Of a stretch of 64,000 bases of DNA, positions 1-8,114 are shown piece by piece. The stretch comes from Bifidobacterium hapali (GTDB lineage: Bacteria > Actinomycetota > Actinomycetes > Actinomycetales > Bifidobacteriaceae): positions 1-64,000 of the forward strand of contig NZ_MWWY01000013.1 of assembly GCF_002259755.1 (NCBI RefSeq), in the 5' to 3' direction. Both the position numbers and the translations under genes were made by a program. The notes under the pieces were generated by a model. The model worked only from the letters and a program-made list of their open reading frames with translations, ran no database searches and was not told where the DNA came from. Every line of letters begins with the position of its first letter. The first letter of the stretch is position 1.

Positions 1-410
1 TTGAGCTTGTCGCTCAGAGTCTGCGAGGGCATGCGATCACCCCACAACAATTGGCTGACATCATCAACCTGACGCGTGGACACGCCCGCCAGATACATGT
101 CAATCAGCGCCTCCTCGACGCTCTCCTCGCGCCGCCGGTAACGCTCGATCACGGCCGACTCGAACACCGCGCCCTTCAGTTTCGGTACCTTCAGGCTCAT
201 TTTCCCGGCCTTGACGGTCAGATCACGCTTGTAATGGCCGGCCCGGTACGCCTTGCGATCCCCGCTGCGCTCGTAACGGGCGGCGCCCGTGATCTCGTCG
301 GCCTCGGCGTCGAGCATTGCGTTCAACGTCTCCTCGACGCTTCTACGGACCATCCGGTCCAGGGTGGTCTCCAACATGGCCTGGTCGACCTGTAGAATCT
401 GCTGTGACAT
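1..410 (-). CDS. IS256-family (mutator-type) transposase, N-terminal part, cut by the window edge
   Basis: The reverse strand is open from an ATG at 408-410 to the window edge. It encodes about 136 residues beginning MSQQILQVDQAMLETTLDRM, with downstream segments such as DEITGAARYERSGDRKAYR and YKRDLTVKAGKMSLKVPKL. These match the conserved N-terminus of IS256/mutator transposases, where the GDRxAYRxGHY-like segment and the following KVPKLK strand are typical. The DDE catalytic core would lie left of the window, so completeness cannot be judged. Its presence fits the accessory character of the first 3.4 kb. Confidence 0.85.
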   Translation of the reverse strand, partial: MSQQILQVDQAMLETTLDRMVRRSVEETLNAMLDAEADEITGAARYERSGDRKAYRAGHYKRDLTVKAGKMSLKVPKLKGAVFESAVIERYRRREESVEEALIDMYLAGVSTRQVDDVSQLLWGDRMPSQTLSDKL

Positions 411-599
411 GGCTTCGTGCCCTCTTTCCAATCGCGATTTGTTTTGTTTGGCGACAGAAAATCGTACACAGGACACGAGCCATGCCCTTTCATCTCAAGC
501 CCAAGCCAAAGTGCGCAAAATTTCGGGCCTTATCTACCTGGCGATCGCGCGCCACGCGCTCATCGCCGCCCGCATGTCCATCCTCACCGGGCAAAACGA

Positions 600-735
600 A
601 AGCTGACAAGCAAACAAGCCCGCATGCAGACAATCAAACAATCAAACTTGCTTGCACGCAGGCAAGCTGACATGCAAGCAATCAAGCAAGCCAACAATCA
701 GGAAAGCAAACAATCCAACAATCAGGAACGGAGCA
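600..735. repeat. Low-complexity CAATCAA/AAGCAA-rich tract with short direct repeats
   Basis: The stretch is made of variations on CAATCAA and GCAAGCAA. It contains an exact 14-nt direct repeat, CCAACAATCAGGAA, at 691-704 and 715-728. It lies directly before the small gene at 741 and strongly lacks G on the top strand in parts. It could be an unstructured leader or slippage-prone sequence. The units are not spaced regularly enough for a CRISPR array. Confidence 0.6.
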
Positions 736-740
736 GAACC

Positions 741-998
741 ATGAACGACAACCACAACGAAAACGAGGAACCCTTCGACGGCACGAGCGAGGATTCCACG
801 CTCGAAGACCAGATGAGTGCGCACATCGCGGCCATCGCCGCCAGCGGCGTCGCCGCCGAAGCCGAAGCCCTGGCCAACCGGCAGGCCGATATGGCGGCCA
901 AGGAACGCCGTGAAACCAGACTGGCAATCCTCGCCGCCATTGGCATCTTCGGCGCCGTCATCGTTTATATCATTACTCACATTGCTGAAAATCATTAG
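741..998 (+). CDS. Small membrane protein, unknown
   Basis: An 85-residue protein starting at ATG 741, preceded by an AGGAACGGAG ribosome-binding-like sequence. I prefer this start over upstream in-frame starts because residues encoded before it are low-complexity and follow the repeated DNA. The N-terminal 60 residues are acidic/polar and rich in Ala and Glu, with a probable helix. The C-terminus is one hydrophobic segment (LAILAAIGIFGAVIVYIIT) ending in a short polar tail, so the protein is probably C-tail anchored. No family recognised. Its neighbours are a transposase fragment and an AT-rich gap, so a mobile origin is likely. Confidence 0.6.
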   Translation: MNDNHNENEEPFDGTSEDSTLEDQMSAHIAAIAASGVAAEAEALANRQADMAAKERRETRLAILAAIGIFGAVIVYIITHIAENH

Positions 999-1152
999 AA
1001 TGATTAAAGTAAAGAGAAACGAGTATGGCCCTACACCTTAAAAATCTAATCTACAAATCATTGCTTCCGATAATTGAATTCATTTCTTTGTTGAGTAGGT
1101 ATATATCAAATTAAATTACCATTTGAGTATAGATCAATTCAACCATATCGGA

Positions 1153-1199
1153 ATAGGGTTCTTCCACTCTTACTCAAGAAGGAAACGGAAGAACCCTAT
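1153..1199. terminator. Hairpin, probable terminator or insertion-element remnant
   Basis: A perfect 13-bp inverted repeat, ATAGGGTTCTTCC (1153-1165) and GGAAGAACCCTAT (1187-1199), with a 21-nt loop, in the AT-rich gap after the small membrane gene. There is no clear T-run, so termination is only one possibility. Confidence 0.45.
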
Positions 1200-1209
1200 G
1201 TAGAAATTA

Positions 1210-1326
1210 GGTTCTGTTAAATTAGAATCGACGTGAATGATCAATTCGTTTCCCAAGGTTGTTGGCGTTCCTGAGAACGCCAACAACCAGACGTGTTGCC
1301 GATGTCAAAGTTGATTTGACAGAACC
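1210..1326. repeat. MITE-like element, 117 bp with terminal inverted repeats
   Basis: The left end GGTTCTGTTAAAT (1210-1222) and right end ATTTGACAGAACC (1314-1326) are near-perfect inverted repeats with one mismatch in 13. Between them lies a perfect 14-bp hairpin at 1257-1288 (GGTTGTTGGCGTTC / GAACGCCAACAACC, loop CTGA). A short element with inverted ends and a central hairpin is typical of a MITE or internally deleted IS. I could not find a clear target-site duplication. Confidence 0.5.
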
Positions 1327-1331
1327 AAGGA

Positions 1332-2537
1332 TTAAGCAATCATACGATTGGGTCTTTGCTCAAAGCGATTGGCGGCAATACCCCAGTGCATACCTTCATC
1401 ATCTAATCCATCGGACCAGTAATCTAGATATCTAAATGGAGCTCCCAACTCACTGGCCAAGCCAATAGAATCTATTTTCAGTCCTTGATCTGTCTTAAAT
1501 CCGTATGCCGATGTAATCATTTGTTTCAGCAATAGCGGATTCTCGATTCCGACGGGTACAGGTTCTTGCTTCTTCCATCCTTTGCCTGATAGCTGTATGT
1601 TGAGGGAGGTGTACCTCTGCCGATCGATGATTCCTAAATTGTGAGAACGTGAGATAAGCGCAGCAATGGAAATGCCCCATCCTGCCTTAATTGGAAGAAA
1701 ATCGCGCAACGATAAATTGGGTTTAAGAACCAAGCGAGCATCTAATTGCGAAATCAGAAAAGCTCCAGCAAATATATGGGCTTCACGCTCCACTAATTGC
1801 GGTGAATCAGGTTTACGATAACGATGCAAGATCAGATGACCAAGTTCATGGGCTTTAGTAAAGCGTAAACGATCGCCTCCTAATGCACCATTACCTAAAT
1901 ATCCAACACACATGGCATGCCACTGTGACGAAGGCGCAGTCACTCCCTCGCTAGTCAAATTTGCCCCGCCGCGCATATTCAATGATCTCATCGGAGAAAC
2001 AATGATTCCGGCCCGCTCGATTGCGCGGGTTACGTTCGGAACGGCACCATCAGGCTTTAATCCGAGGCATTCACGTGTTCGGATAGCCAATCTCTCTATT
2101 TTCTCTTCGGAGAGCGATTGTTCGTGTGGAGCTATTTCATCAATCCATGCGGCTGGATTTTTTTTCATCTTCAGCACATGACGTAATTTTTGAATTACAT
2201 CCATGAGTAATGAGTACTCCGTAGAAACCGAATTCAATTCACCCATAGATGATCTGGATGTTTTTCGATATGTAAGTTCGGATAATGGGATAACCGTTCC
2301 AGATTCCTCGAAATAAGAAATGGGATAGTCTAGAGCGCCGGATAATTTCACCGCATCTGATTCATTAAAGGAAATAATGCCATTCTGAAGCTTGCTGAGC
2401 TTTGCCTGGGATAGTCCAGAACGAGTGGACAACTCCTTCTGAGTGACGCCCTCCAAGCGTCGTGCCAGTGCAATCCTTTCTGGATTGAAAGCAAGACGCT
2501 GCTTCAGTGCAATCCCTTCTGGATTGAAAGTGGACAT
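1332..2537 (-). CDS. XRE-family regulator fused to ImmA/IrrE metallopeptidase
   Basis: A 401-residue protein. An N-terminal helix-turn-helix (about residues 17-75, including GVTQKELSTRSGLSQAKLSKLQNG) is followed by a zinc-peptidase domain with the HExxH motif as AHELGHLILH near residue 230. This is the architecture of single-chain ImmA/IrrE (formerly DUF955) regulators, which repress and, by proteolysis, relieve repression of mobile-element or stress genes. It lies 45 bp after the 256-residue partner gene on the same strand, so the two are probably co-transcribed. The N-terminus carries a short duplication: FNPEGIAL then FNPERIAL. The second copy looks like the usual family start. GC is lower than in the sugar genes, which fits acquisition. 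Confidence 0.88.
   Translation of the reverse strand: MSTFNPEGIALKQRLAFNPERIALARRLEGVTQKELSTRSGLSQAKLSKLQNGIISFNESDAVKLSGALDYPISYFEESGTVIPLSELTYRKTSRSSMGELNSVSTEYSLLMDVIQKLRHVLKMKKNPAAWIDEIAPHEQSLSEEKIERLAIRTRECLGLKPDGAVPNVTRAIERAGIIVSPMRSLNMRGGANLTSEGVTAPSSQWHAMCVGYLGNGALGGDRLRFTKAHELGHLILHRYRKPDSPQLVEREAHIFAGAFLISQLDARLVLKPNLSLRDFLPIKAGWGISIAALISRSHNLGIIDRQRYTSLNIQLSGKGWKKQEPVPVGIENPLLLKQMITSAYGFKTDQGLKIDSIGLASELGAPFRYLDYWSDGLDDEGMHWGIAANRFEQRPNRMIA
2466..2530. repeat. Direct repeat at the start of the XRE/ImmA gene
   Basis: Two 26-nt copies, 2466-2491 and 2505-2530, differ by one base and are 39 bp apart, so they stay in frame. They duplicate the first 13 codons of the coding sequence. 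Confidence 0.8.
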
Positions 2538-2582
2538 TGCAGTATCTCTCTATCTATTTATGCTATATACGACTAGCTATTC

Positions 2583-3353
2583 CTAGTTAGCTTCATTTCC
2601 TTTATTGTCGGAATTCATGCCTGCGTCCTCATTCTCATTTTTCTCCGACGACGAAGAGTCTGTATTATCCACATCTTCGACATCGGTCTGATCGGCCAGC
2701 AAATTCGGCAGAAGATTTTCCTGATCCTCTTGTAGTGGAATGAACTCATATTGCTCATCGCCACGAACGCTATCAAATAGCGGGAATTTAAATAGATAGT
2801 GGTTCTTTTCGCCGTATCGCCCCGGACCTTCTGTCTTATAAACGACGATGGATACACCTCCATCCGTCATCTCATCCCAAGTGCACACCAAGCCAATATC
2901 GTGAAGATCGGGAATCAGCTTTCCTTCGTCGAACAGGCCTGGATCCACTGCTTGCAACTGTCCCTTCGGGATGCACTGGCTCTGTGAAAAGTATGCACGG
3001 CTGGCACGGGTCGCATTTGACTTAGGAACTCCATGAGTCAGAGGATCCACCTTTCGGAGAATCAGCTTCACGCCGGTCTCGTTTTCCCTCAGATGAAGGA
3101 AACCACTCCGGTCAAAAAGCGTCCAATCGTCAGAACCATATTGTTCCCAAATTCGAGCCGTGCGTTGGTTGACAAGACGGGAAAGATTCTGTCGGTTCTG
3201 ATGGGGCCAGAACAGATCATCGGGATATCTGGTTTCCAGATCCGAACGCGCCTCGGCAAGAACGGTGTACAGTGCCGGTCCGATTGGGGTCAGAACGTCC
3301 GCAAGTGCGTGGACCTCGTCCAGATTGACAAAATCTTCAGATGAATATTTCAA
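2583..3353 (-). CDS. Hypothetical protein, operon partner of the XRE/ImmA gene
   Basis: A 256-residue protein I do not recognise. The first 200 residues look globular and soluble, with segments such as RYPDDLFWPHQNRQNLSRLV and LILRKVDPLTHGVPKSNA. The last 45 residues are highly acidic and Ser/Asn-rich, probably disordered. There is no signal peptide or membrane segment. It is first in a two-gene operon with the ImmA-type protein. In such pairs the upstream gene is often the peptidase's target or a toxin/effector, but nothing here proves that. The disordered acidic tail could be a cleavage or degradation tag. Confidence 0.7.
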   Translation of the reverse strand: MKYSSEDFVNLDEVHALADVLTPIGPALYTVLAEARSDLETRYPDDLFWPHQNRQNLSRLVNQRTARIWEQYGSDDWTLFDRSGFLHLRENETGVKLILRKVDPLTHGVPKSNATRASRAYFSQSQCIPKGQLQAVDPGLFDEGKLIPDLHDIGLVCTWDEMTDGGVSIVVYKTEGPGRYGEKNHYLFKFPLFDSVRGDEQYEFIPLQEDQENLLPNLLADQTDVEDVDNTDSSSSEKNENEDAGMNSDNKGNEAN

Positions 3354-3647
3354 TGCCGCTTCCCTGCTATCAAGTACTAATGGAATATTTCACGACCTAT
3401 TTTAACTCATGAGCGGAATGGTCGCAAATGTCCGTTGGCCACAAAAACGCCATGTACGTTGTGTTGTCCGCCGCAGAACCACCTGGCGCGGGGTGATGCT
3501 GATGGTGCGTTCGGAGCCCTACGGCCGGCCGTCGGGTTCACGGGCGTGCTTTTCTTCCAGGGACCCGGGAGGAGGCGGGTTCTGGAGTCCCCGTCTCCTC
3601 CCTTTCCGGAGAAGGGCGATTCTGTCGCACATGGGAAAGGATTTCGT

Positions 3648-6600
3648 ATGAGGCTCGGGAAGAAGGGCGTCGGCGTAGTGGCGTCGATCACCGCCGCCGC
3701 GGCGTTGCTGGCCTGTCTGGTTCCGGTCGCGCTGGCCGACAACGGTGGCGGCGGTTCCGGCGAGGACGGCGGCGGCTCCGGCGGCGGTCCGACGCAGACG
3801 GCCGATGCGCATTGGATCTACAAGGATTCGTGGCCGGCCACGCTGGATGGCATGAAGATGGCGTTGAGTGACGCGAAGGTGCGTCTGTCGTCCGATCTGG
3901 CGAACGGGCAGAACCAGTTCGTGAACATGAACAAGACTTTGAGCGACGCGATCGACGAGTGCCGGCGTTCCTATACGGGTGACGGGAACGCGGATTGCCG
4001 TCTGGTGGCGGTGGGCTACGTGCGATTGGCGGATGGTTCGTTCAATGGCAGCTACGTGAGTTCGAACGCGAAGAACCGTTGGGAAGCGCAATGGAAGGCC
4101 GAGGCGAAGGGCGACTACACGTATCAGGGCCAGAAGTACTCGACCTCGACCACATGGAAGGACAAGCTCGGCACACGCAGCGTCGATTCGCTGGCGCAGG
4201 AGTCGATCGACTCCAACCCGAACGCCTCGTTCCGTGTGATCGTGCTGGCACAGAACCAGCCGCCGGTCGATTACAAGCTGAACGTGACCACCAGCCACAA
4301 GCAGAAGACCGACATGCAGGTCGGTTCCACCGACCCGATCGGCGACGTCATCCACGCCGACAACGGCGGTTCCGCAATCAAAGAGACGCTGAACGGCACC
4401 GCGATCATCCATTACGAGAACGGCCCCTATCTGCCCGCGAAGAGCGTGAGCAAGCCGATCAGCTTCTCCAGCAATGGAGACACCCAGCTTGACAATCTCG
4501 CCTCGCCGAAGGACTTCGGCATGAAATACTGGGCCGAAGGCTCGTACTGGATCGACATCCAAGTGCCCAAGCAGGGGCGCATGCAGACGGCCGTGGACAC
4601 CGCGGACCGCGATCCGGCCGAATCCTGGAAGGTGAGCCCGATGCCGCCCGAGCCCCCGGTCAAGAAGATCGAGGACGGCGTGAGCGCCGACCGGATGACG
4701 AACCGCACCACCATCACGTACGGCACCGGCCGCGGCGGCTACGAGATGCGTTTCCGCGACGTGATCGAACCCAACGGCGTCGAATACTCCGTAGACAACT
4801 ACAGGCTCATCGACAGGACCGACGGCAACCGCGACGTTTCCGGCGAGTTCGAGATCAACTGGGACAAGGCGTCGAACACGGTGTCGGCCGCTCGTTCGGC
4901 GGACAACGGCGAGATGCCCATGGACCATGTCTACGAATTCAGCTTCGACGTGACCGTGTCGAAGCCCTCCGACTTCCAGCAGGTCAGGGACCATGCGTGG
5001 GGCCAGTGGAACCACGAGCCCGAGGCCGACGCCGGAACGAAACAGTTCGATACGTGGCGGCCGAATCCCGACAAGAGCTGGATCCGCCTGAACGCGAAGG
5101 GCCAGTGGGAGGCGGTCATCGACCCGAAGGAGACCAACCAGACCGGCGCCGACGATATGACGCTTCTGGACGGGGACCGGGTCGCCTCGGTGGTCAACGG
5201 CACCATCGCCAAGAACCTCATCCAAGCCCCGGAGGCTCTGACGCTCACGGACGACTGGTCGGCCGCCGACTACCTGTTCGACGCCGACGACAAGTCGAAG
5301 ATCAAGGTGTACGAGGCCGATGCCGGCACCGATCGCGAGTCCAGCGTCACCGACATCGCCAACCACGGCAGGGACGTCACCGACCAGTGGGCGATCACGA
5401 TGGAAGGCACCACGGTGACCGCCACCGCAGGCCAGGCCTACCGCGAGGGATTGAAGGGGCTGAAGACCGCGAAGCAGGTCACGCTGCTCATTCCCGGCAA
5501 GGCGTCCTATGCCAACGGCAAGGGCGCGGGCCAGGTGCGCGACGACTTCGGCAAGCAGTCGAGCGACGAACTGTCGTTCTGCACCACGCCGGATGGCAAG
5601 GCGCTGACGAACAAGGGATCCCAGACCGTCAACACGCACACCATCCCCACGAACGAACCGAAGATCTGCGGCTACATACCGCCCGTCGTCAAGGACGTGG
5701 TCGGCGAATCCTCGCAGGGAGGCGACCAGGCGTCCGTGGACGGCAGGGTCGTCTACCCGGGCCAGCGCGTGGAATACCGTCTGGAGACCCAGCCCCACCT
5801 GCCCGGCAATCTCGCGTACTCCGTCAGCGAGGTGGCGGTCACCGACACCTACGACGAGCATCTTGAAGTGGACAAGCAGACCCTGGAGGTCACCGACCTG
5901 TCCACCGGCAGGTTCATCCCGAAAACCGAGTACGAGACCCAGTGGAACGACTCGCAGCACGCGGTGCGCCTCGTGTTCTCCGACGGGTATGTGAAGACCA
6001 ACTGGCGCAACGGCGCGAACCCGCGCATCATCGTCCGCTTCGAGGGCACGGTCGCCAAGGACGCGCCCACGGACACCAAAATCGGCAACCAGTGGGCATT
6101 GACACTGAACAACATGGTCACCCCGAGCAACAGGGTGTGGAACGAGCCTCCCGACTTCACGCCGGTGAAGAAGGACACCCAGGCCGACCCGTCCATCAGC
6201 ATCGACGGCAAGACCGCCCTGCTGGGCGACCGGATCTACTACCGCGTGATTATCGACGCCAAGCAAACCAACCAGGCCTACAAGGTCTGGAGACTCGGCA
6301 TGACCGACGACTGGGACGACGAATACCTCTCCCTTGACGCCAAGCGCATCGAGGTCACCGACACCGCGACCGGCAAGGACGTGACCGCGAAGTTCAACAT
6401 CGCGGCGATCGACGGCGTCGCCTACGTGTACGCCAAGACCGCGGACACGAAGGTGCCGGCCACCGGCGAGACCATCAAGGGCGACCCCCAGCCCAAGAAC
6501 CTCAAGGAATACGCCGAAAAGAAGGACCACGACCCGTTGAAGGAGCCAGCCATCGACCAGTCGATGCTGGGCACGAGCTACGAGGTGATCCTGCCGATGA

Positions 6601-7943
6601 CCGTCATCAAGGTCACCGACGGACATATCGTGAAGAACAAGGCCACGCAGGTCGTCAACGACACCCGCAAGGACACCAACGAGGTCGCCAACCCCCTCAA
6701 ACCCGTCAACCCGTCCAAGGACGTGGTCGTGAAGGTGGACGGCGAATCCATCGACAAGCAGAGCGTATACCTCAACGGCCTGTTCCTCTACCGCCTCGAC
6801 AGCTCCGTGCTGCCCGCGCACCGCGCCTACCAGAAGGTCACCGACTGGAGCATCACCGACCCGCTCGACACCGAGCACGACCAGTACACCGGCCAATGGG
6901 CCGTGTACGCCATGCGCGACCTGACCGAACAGGGCAAGGTGATCGCCCATAAAGGCATGAAGATCGCCGGCAGCAGCTTCGACGCCGGCGCATACGGCGG
7001 CGAACTGTTCACCCTCGCGCAGGACGACAAGGGCGTGGTCACCGTTACTGCGACCCAGCGCATGCTCGACCTCATCAGCGGCAACGACGAAAGCGAGCAG
7101 GCATGGACCGCGTTCATCCAGTGCAAGCGCGTCAAGACCGGCGAACACATCGCCAACCGGTTCGACGAAACCCTCAACGGCACCAAACGGCCTTCCAACC
7201 AGGTCGAGACGCACACGCCCGACATGACCCCGAGCCTGAAGATCGAGAAATGGGACGAGGCCTCCGGCTGGCCGGCCGGCGACCGCGACCAGGTCAAGGA
7301 CGCGCTGGCCATGCAGGGCGACACGCGCATCGTGTTCACCATCACCAACACCAGCACCGCCGACCCCGACACCAAGCAGGGCGCATGGTACCGAACCAAG
7401 GACCTGAACCTCAAGGACCAACTGGTCGCCGGCGACGGCCGGGTGACCGACCTCGAATACCCCGCCGATTGGGACAGCCGCATCCTCAAGCCCGGCGAAA
7501 GCGTCGAGGTCAAGGGCGTCCTCAAGGGCGTGACCGACCATCACACCGACCGCGCCACGGTCACCGGCACGCCTCTGATCGAATGCGTCGTCTCCGACCC
7601 GGATCCGTTCGACGGCAAGGACGAGACGTCCGCACCCGATGACGCGGTCACGATCGACGGCAGGCTCGTCTGCCCCGACACCGAAGTGGTCAGCAACACC
7701 GACGACTGGAACGGCTACCGGACCGGGCTCGCCCACACCGGCGCCGCCATCCAGGGCGTGATCGCCGCGGCGATCACCCTGCTCGCCGTCGGCGTGGGAC
7801 TGGTCGCCGCCCGCAGGTTCAGGCGCGGGAACAACGCCGCCGGCCGTCACTCCGGCACGATGCAACCCGTCGATGCCGAGGACGCCGACGCGGATGCCGT
7901 CGAAACCGTGGATTCGGTTCCCGGCGGGCAATCCGTGGTCTGA
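3648..7943 (+). CDS. Large sortase-anchored surface adhesin with isopeptide-type domain repeats
   Basis: 1431 residues from ATG 3648, chosen because GGGAAAGGA precedes it and a signal peptide follows at once (MRLGKKGVG, then a hydrophobic core ending near LADNGGGG). After a Gly-rich linker comes a unique N-terminal region. Then there are tandem domains of about 170 residues starting near residues 677, 847, 1017 and 1190, each with an opening like SxDGxxxxxGxxxxYRL and a TDxxD-type strand. They resemble the isopeptide-forming domains of AgI/II-like streptococcal adhesins. The C-terminus has LAHTG (about 1361-1365), a sortase-motif variant, then a membrane helix and RRFRR. The cytoplasmic tail after the helix is unusually long and acidic (about 38 residues). 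Probable role: attachment to host or microbial surfaces. Ligand unknown. Confidence 0.85.
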   Translation: MRLGKKGVGVVASITAAAALLACLVPVALADNGGGGSGEDGGGSGGGPTQTADAHWIYKDSWPATLDGMKMALSDAKVRLSSDLANGQNQFVNMNKTLSDAIDECRRSYTGDGNADCRLVAVGYVRLADGSFNGSYVSSNAKNRWEAQWKAEAKGDYTYQGQKYSTSTTWKDKLGTRSVDSLAQESIDSNPNASFRVIVLAQNQPPVDYKLNVTTSHKQKTDMQVGSTDPIGDVIHADNGGSAIKETLNGTAIIHYENGPYLPAKSVSKPISFSSNGDTQLDNLASPKDFGMKYWAEGSYWIDIQVPKQGRMQTAVDTADRDPAESWKVSPMPPEPPVKKIEDGVSADRMTNRTTITYGTGRGGYEMRFRDVIEPNGVEYSVDNYRLIDRTDGNRDVSGEFEINWDKASNTVSAARSADNGEMPMDHVYEFSFDVTVSKPSDFQQVRDHAWGQWNHEPEADAGTKQFDTWRPNPDKSWIRLNAKGQWEAVIDPKETNQTGADDMTLLDGDRVASVVNGTIAKNLIQAPEALTLTDDWSAADYLFDADDKSKIKVYEADAGTDRESSVTDIANHGRDVTDQWAITMEGTTVTATAGQAYREGLKGLKTAKQVTLLIPGKASYANGKGAGQVRDDFGKQSSDELSFCTTPDGKALTNKGSQTVNTHTIPTNEPKICGYIPPVVKDVVGESSQGGDQASVDGRVVYPGQRVEYRLETQPHLPGNLAYSVSEVAVTDTYDEHLEVDKQTLEVTDLSTGRFIPKTEYETQWNDSQHAVRLVFSDGYVKTNWRNGANPRIIVRFEGTVAKDAPTDTKIGNQWALTLNNMVTPSNRVWNEPPDFTPVKKDTQADPSISIDGKTALLGDRIYYRVIIDAKQTNQAYKVWRLGMTDDWDDEYLSLDAKRIEVTDTATGKDVTAKFNIAAIDGVAYVYAKTADTKVPATGETIKGDPQPKNLKEYAEKKDHDPLKEPAIDQSMLGTSYEVILPMTVIKVTDGHIVKNKATQVVNDTRKDTNEVANPLKPVNPSKDVVVKVDGESIDKQSVYLNGLFLYRLDSSVLPAHRAYQKVTDWSITDPLDTEHDQYTGQWAVYAMRDLTEQGKVIAHKGMKIAGSSFDAGAYGGELFTLAQDDKGVVTVTATQRMLDLISGNDESEQAWTAFIQCKRVKTGEHIANRFDETLNGTKRPSNQVETHTPDMTPSLKIEKWDEASGWPAGDRDQVKDALAMQGDTRIVFTITNTSTADPDTKQGAWYRTKDLNLKDQLVAGDGRVTDLEYPADWDSRILKPGESVEVKGVLKGVTDHHTDRATVTGTPLIECVVSDPDPFDGKDETSAPDDAVTIDGRLVCPDTEVVSNTDDWNGYRTGLAHTGAAIQGVIAAAITLLAVGVGLVAARRFRRGNNAAGRHSGTMQPVDAEDADADAVETVDSVPGGQSVV

Positions 7944-7980
7944 CCGAAGCGGCAGGGACCGCTTTCTGCCGCGATGATTC

Positions 7981-8008
7981 TTCCGGCCGGACGACAATCC
8001 GGCCGGAA
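7981..8008. terminator. Hairpin after the adhesin gene
   Basis: TTCCGGCCGG (7981-7990) pairs with CCGGCCGGAA (7999-8008) across an 8-nt loop, 38 bp after the adhesin stop. It is a probable terminator, although no T-run follows. Confidence 0.55.
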
Positions 8009-8051
8009 CCCCGCCGGTTCTCTTCCTTCTTCTCTCCCCGGCGGGCATGGC

Positions 8052-8095
8052 AACGGCCCGGCGCCAACGGTTCAAACCGTTAGCGCCGGGCCGTT
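8052..8095. terminator. Long hairpin after the symporter gene
   Basis: AACGGCCCGGCGC (8052-8064) pairs with GCGCCGGGCCGTT (8083-8095). A second stem inside pairs AACGGTT with AACCGTT. It starts 20 bp after the leftward symporter stop and lies between convergent genes, so it probably terminates the symporter transcript and may work in both directions. Confidence 0.65.
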
Positions 8096-8114
8096 CCCTT
8101 GCTGCCCTGATTGC

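Noticed and set aside
600..735. Possible CRISPR-like repeats
   Set aside because: Units are short and irregular, with no constant spacer length and no cas genes nearby.
1301..1320. GATGTCAA...TTTGACA near the MITE-like element as a further regulon site
   Set aside because: The half-site order and spacing differ from the TGTCATC-n4-GATG form, and the bases are part of the terminal repeat.
3519..8075. 1518-codon open frame antisense to the adhesin gene
   Set aside because: It is a high-GC shadow frame: the translation is Val/Gly/Arg/Leu-rich without domains, while the sense strand has a signal peptide, domain repeats and a sortase motif.
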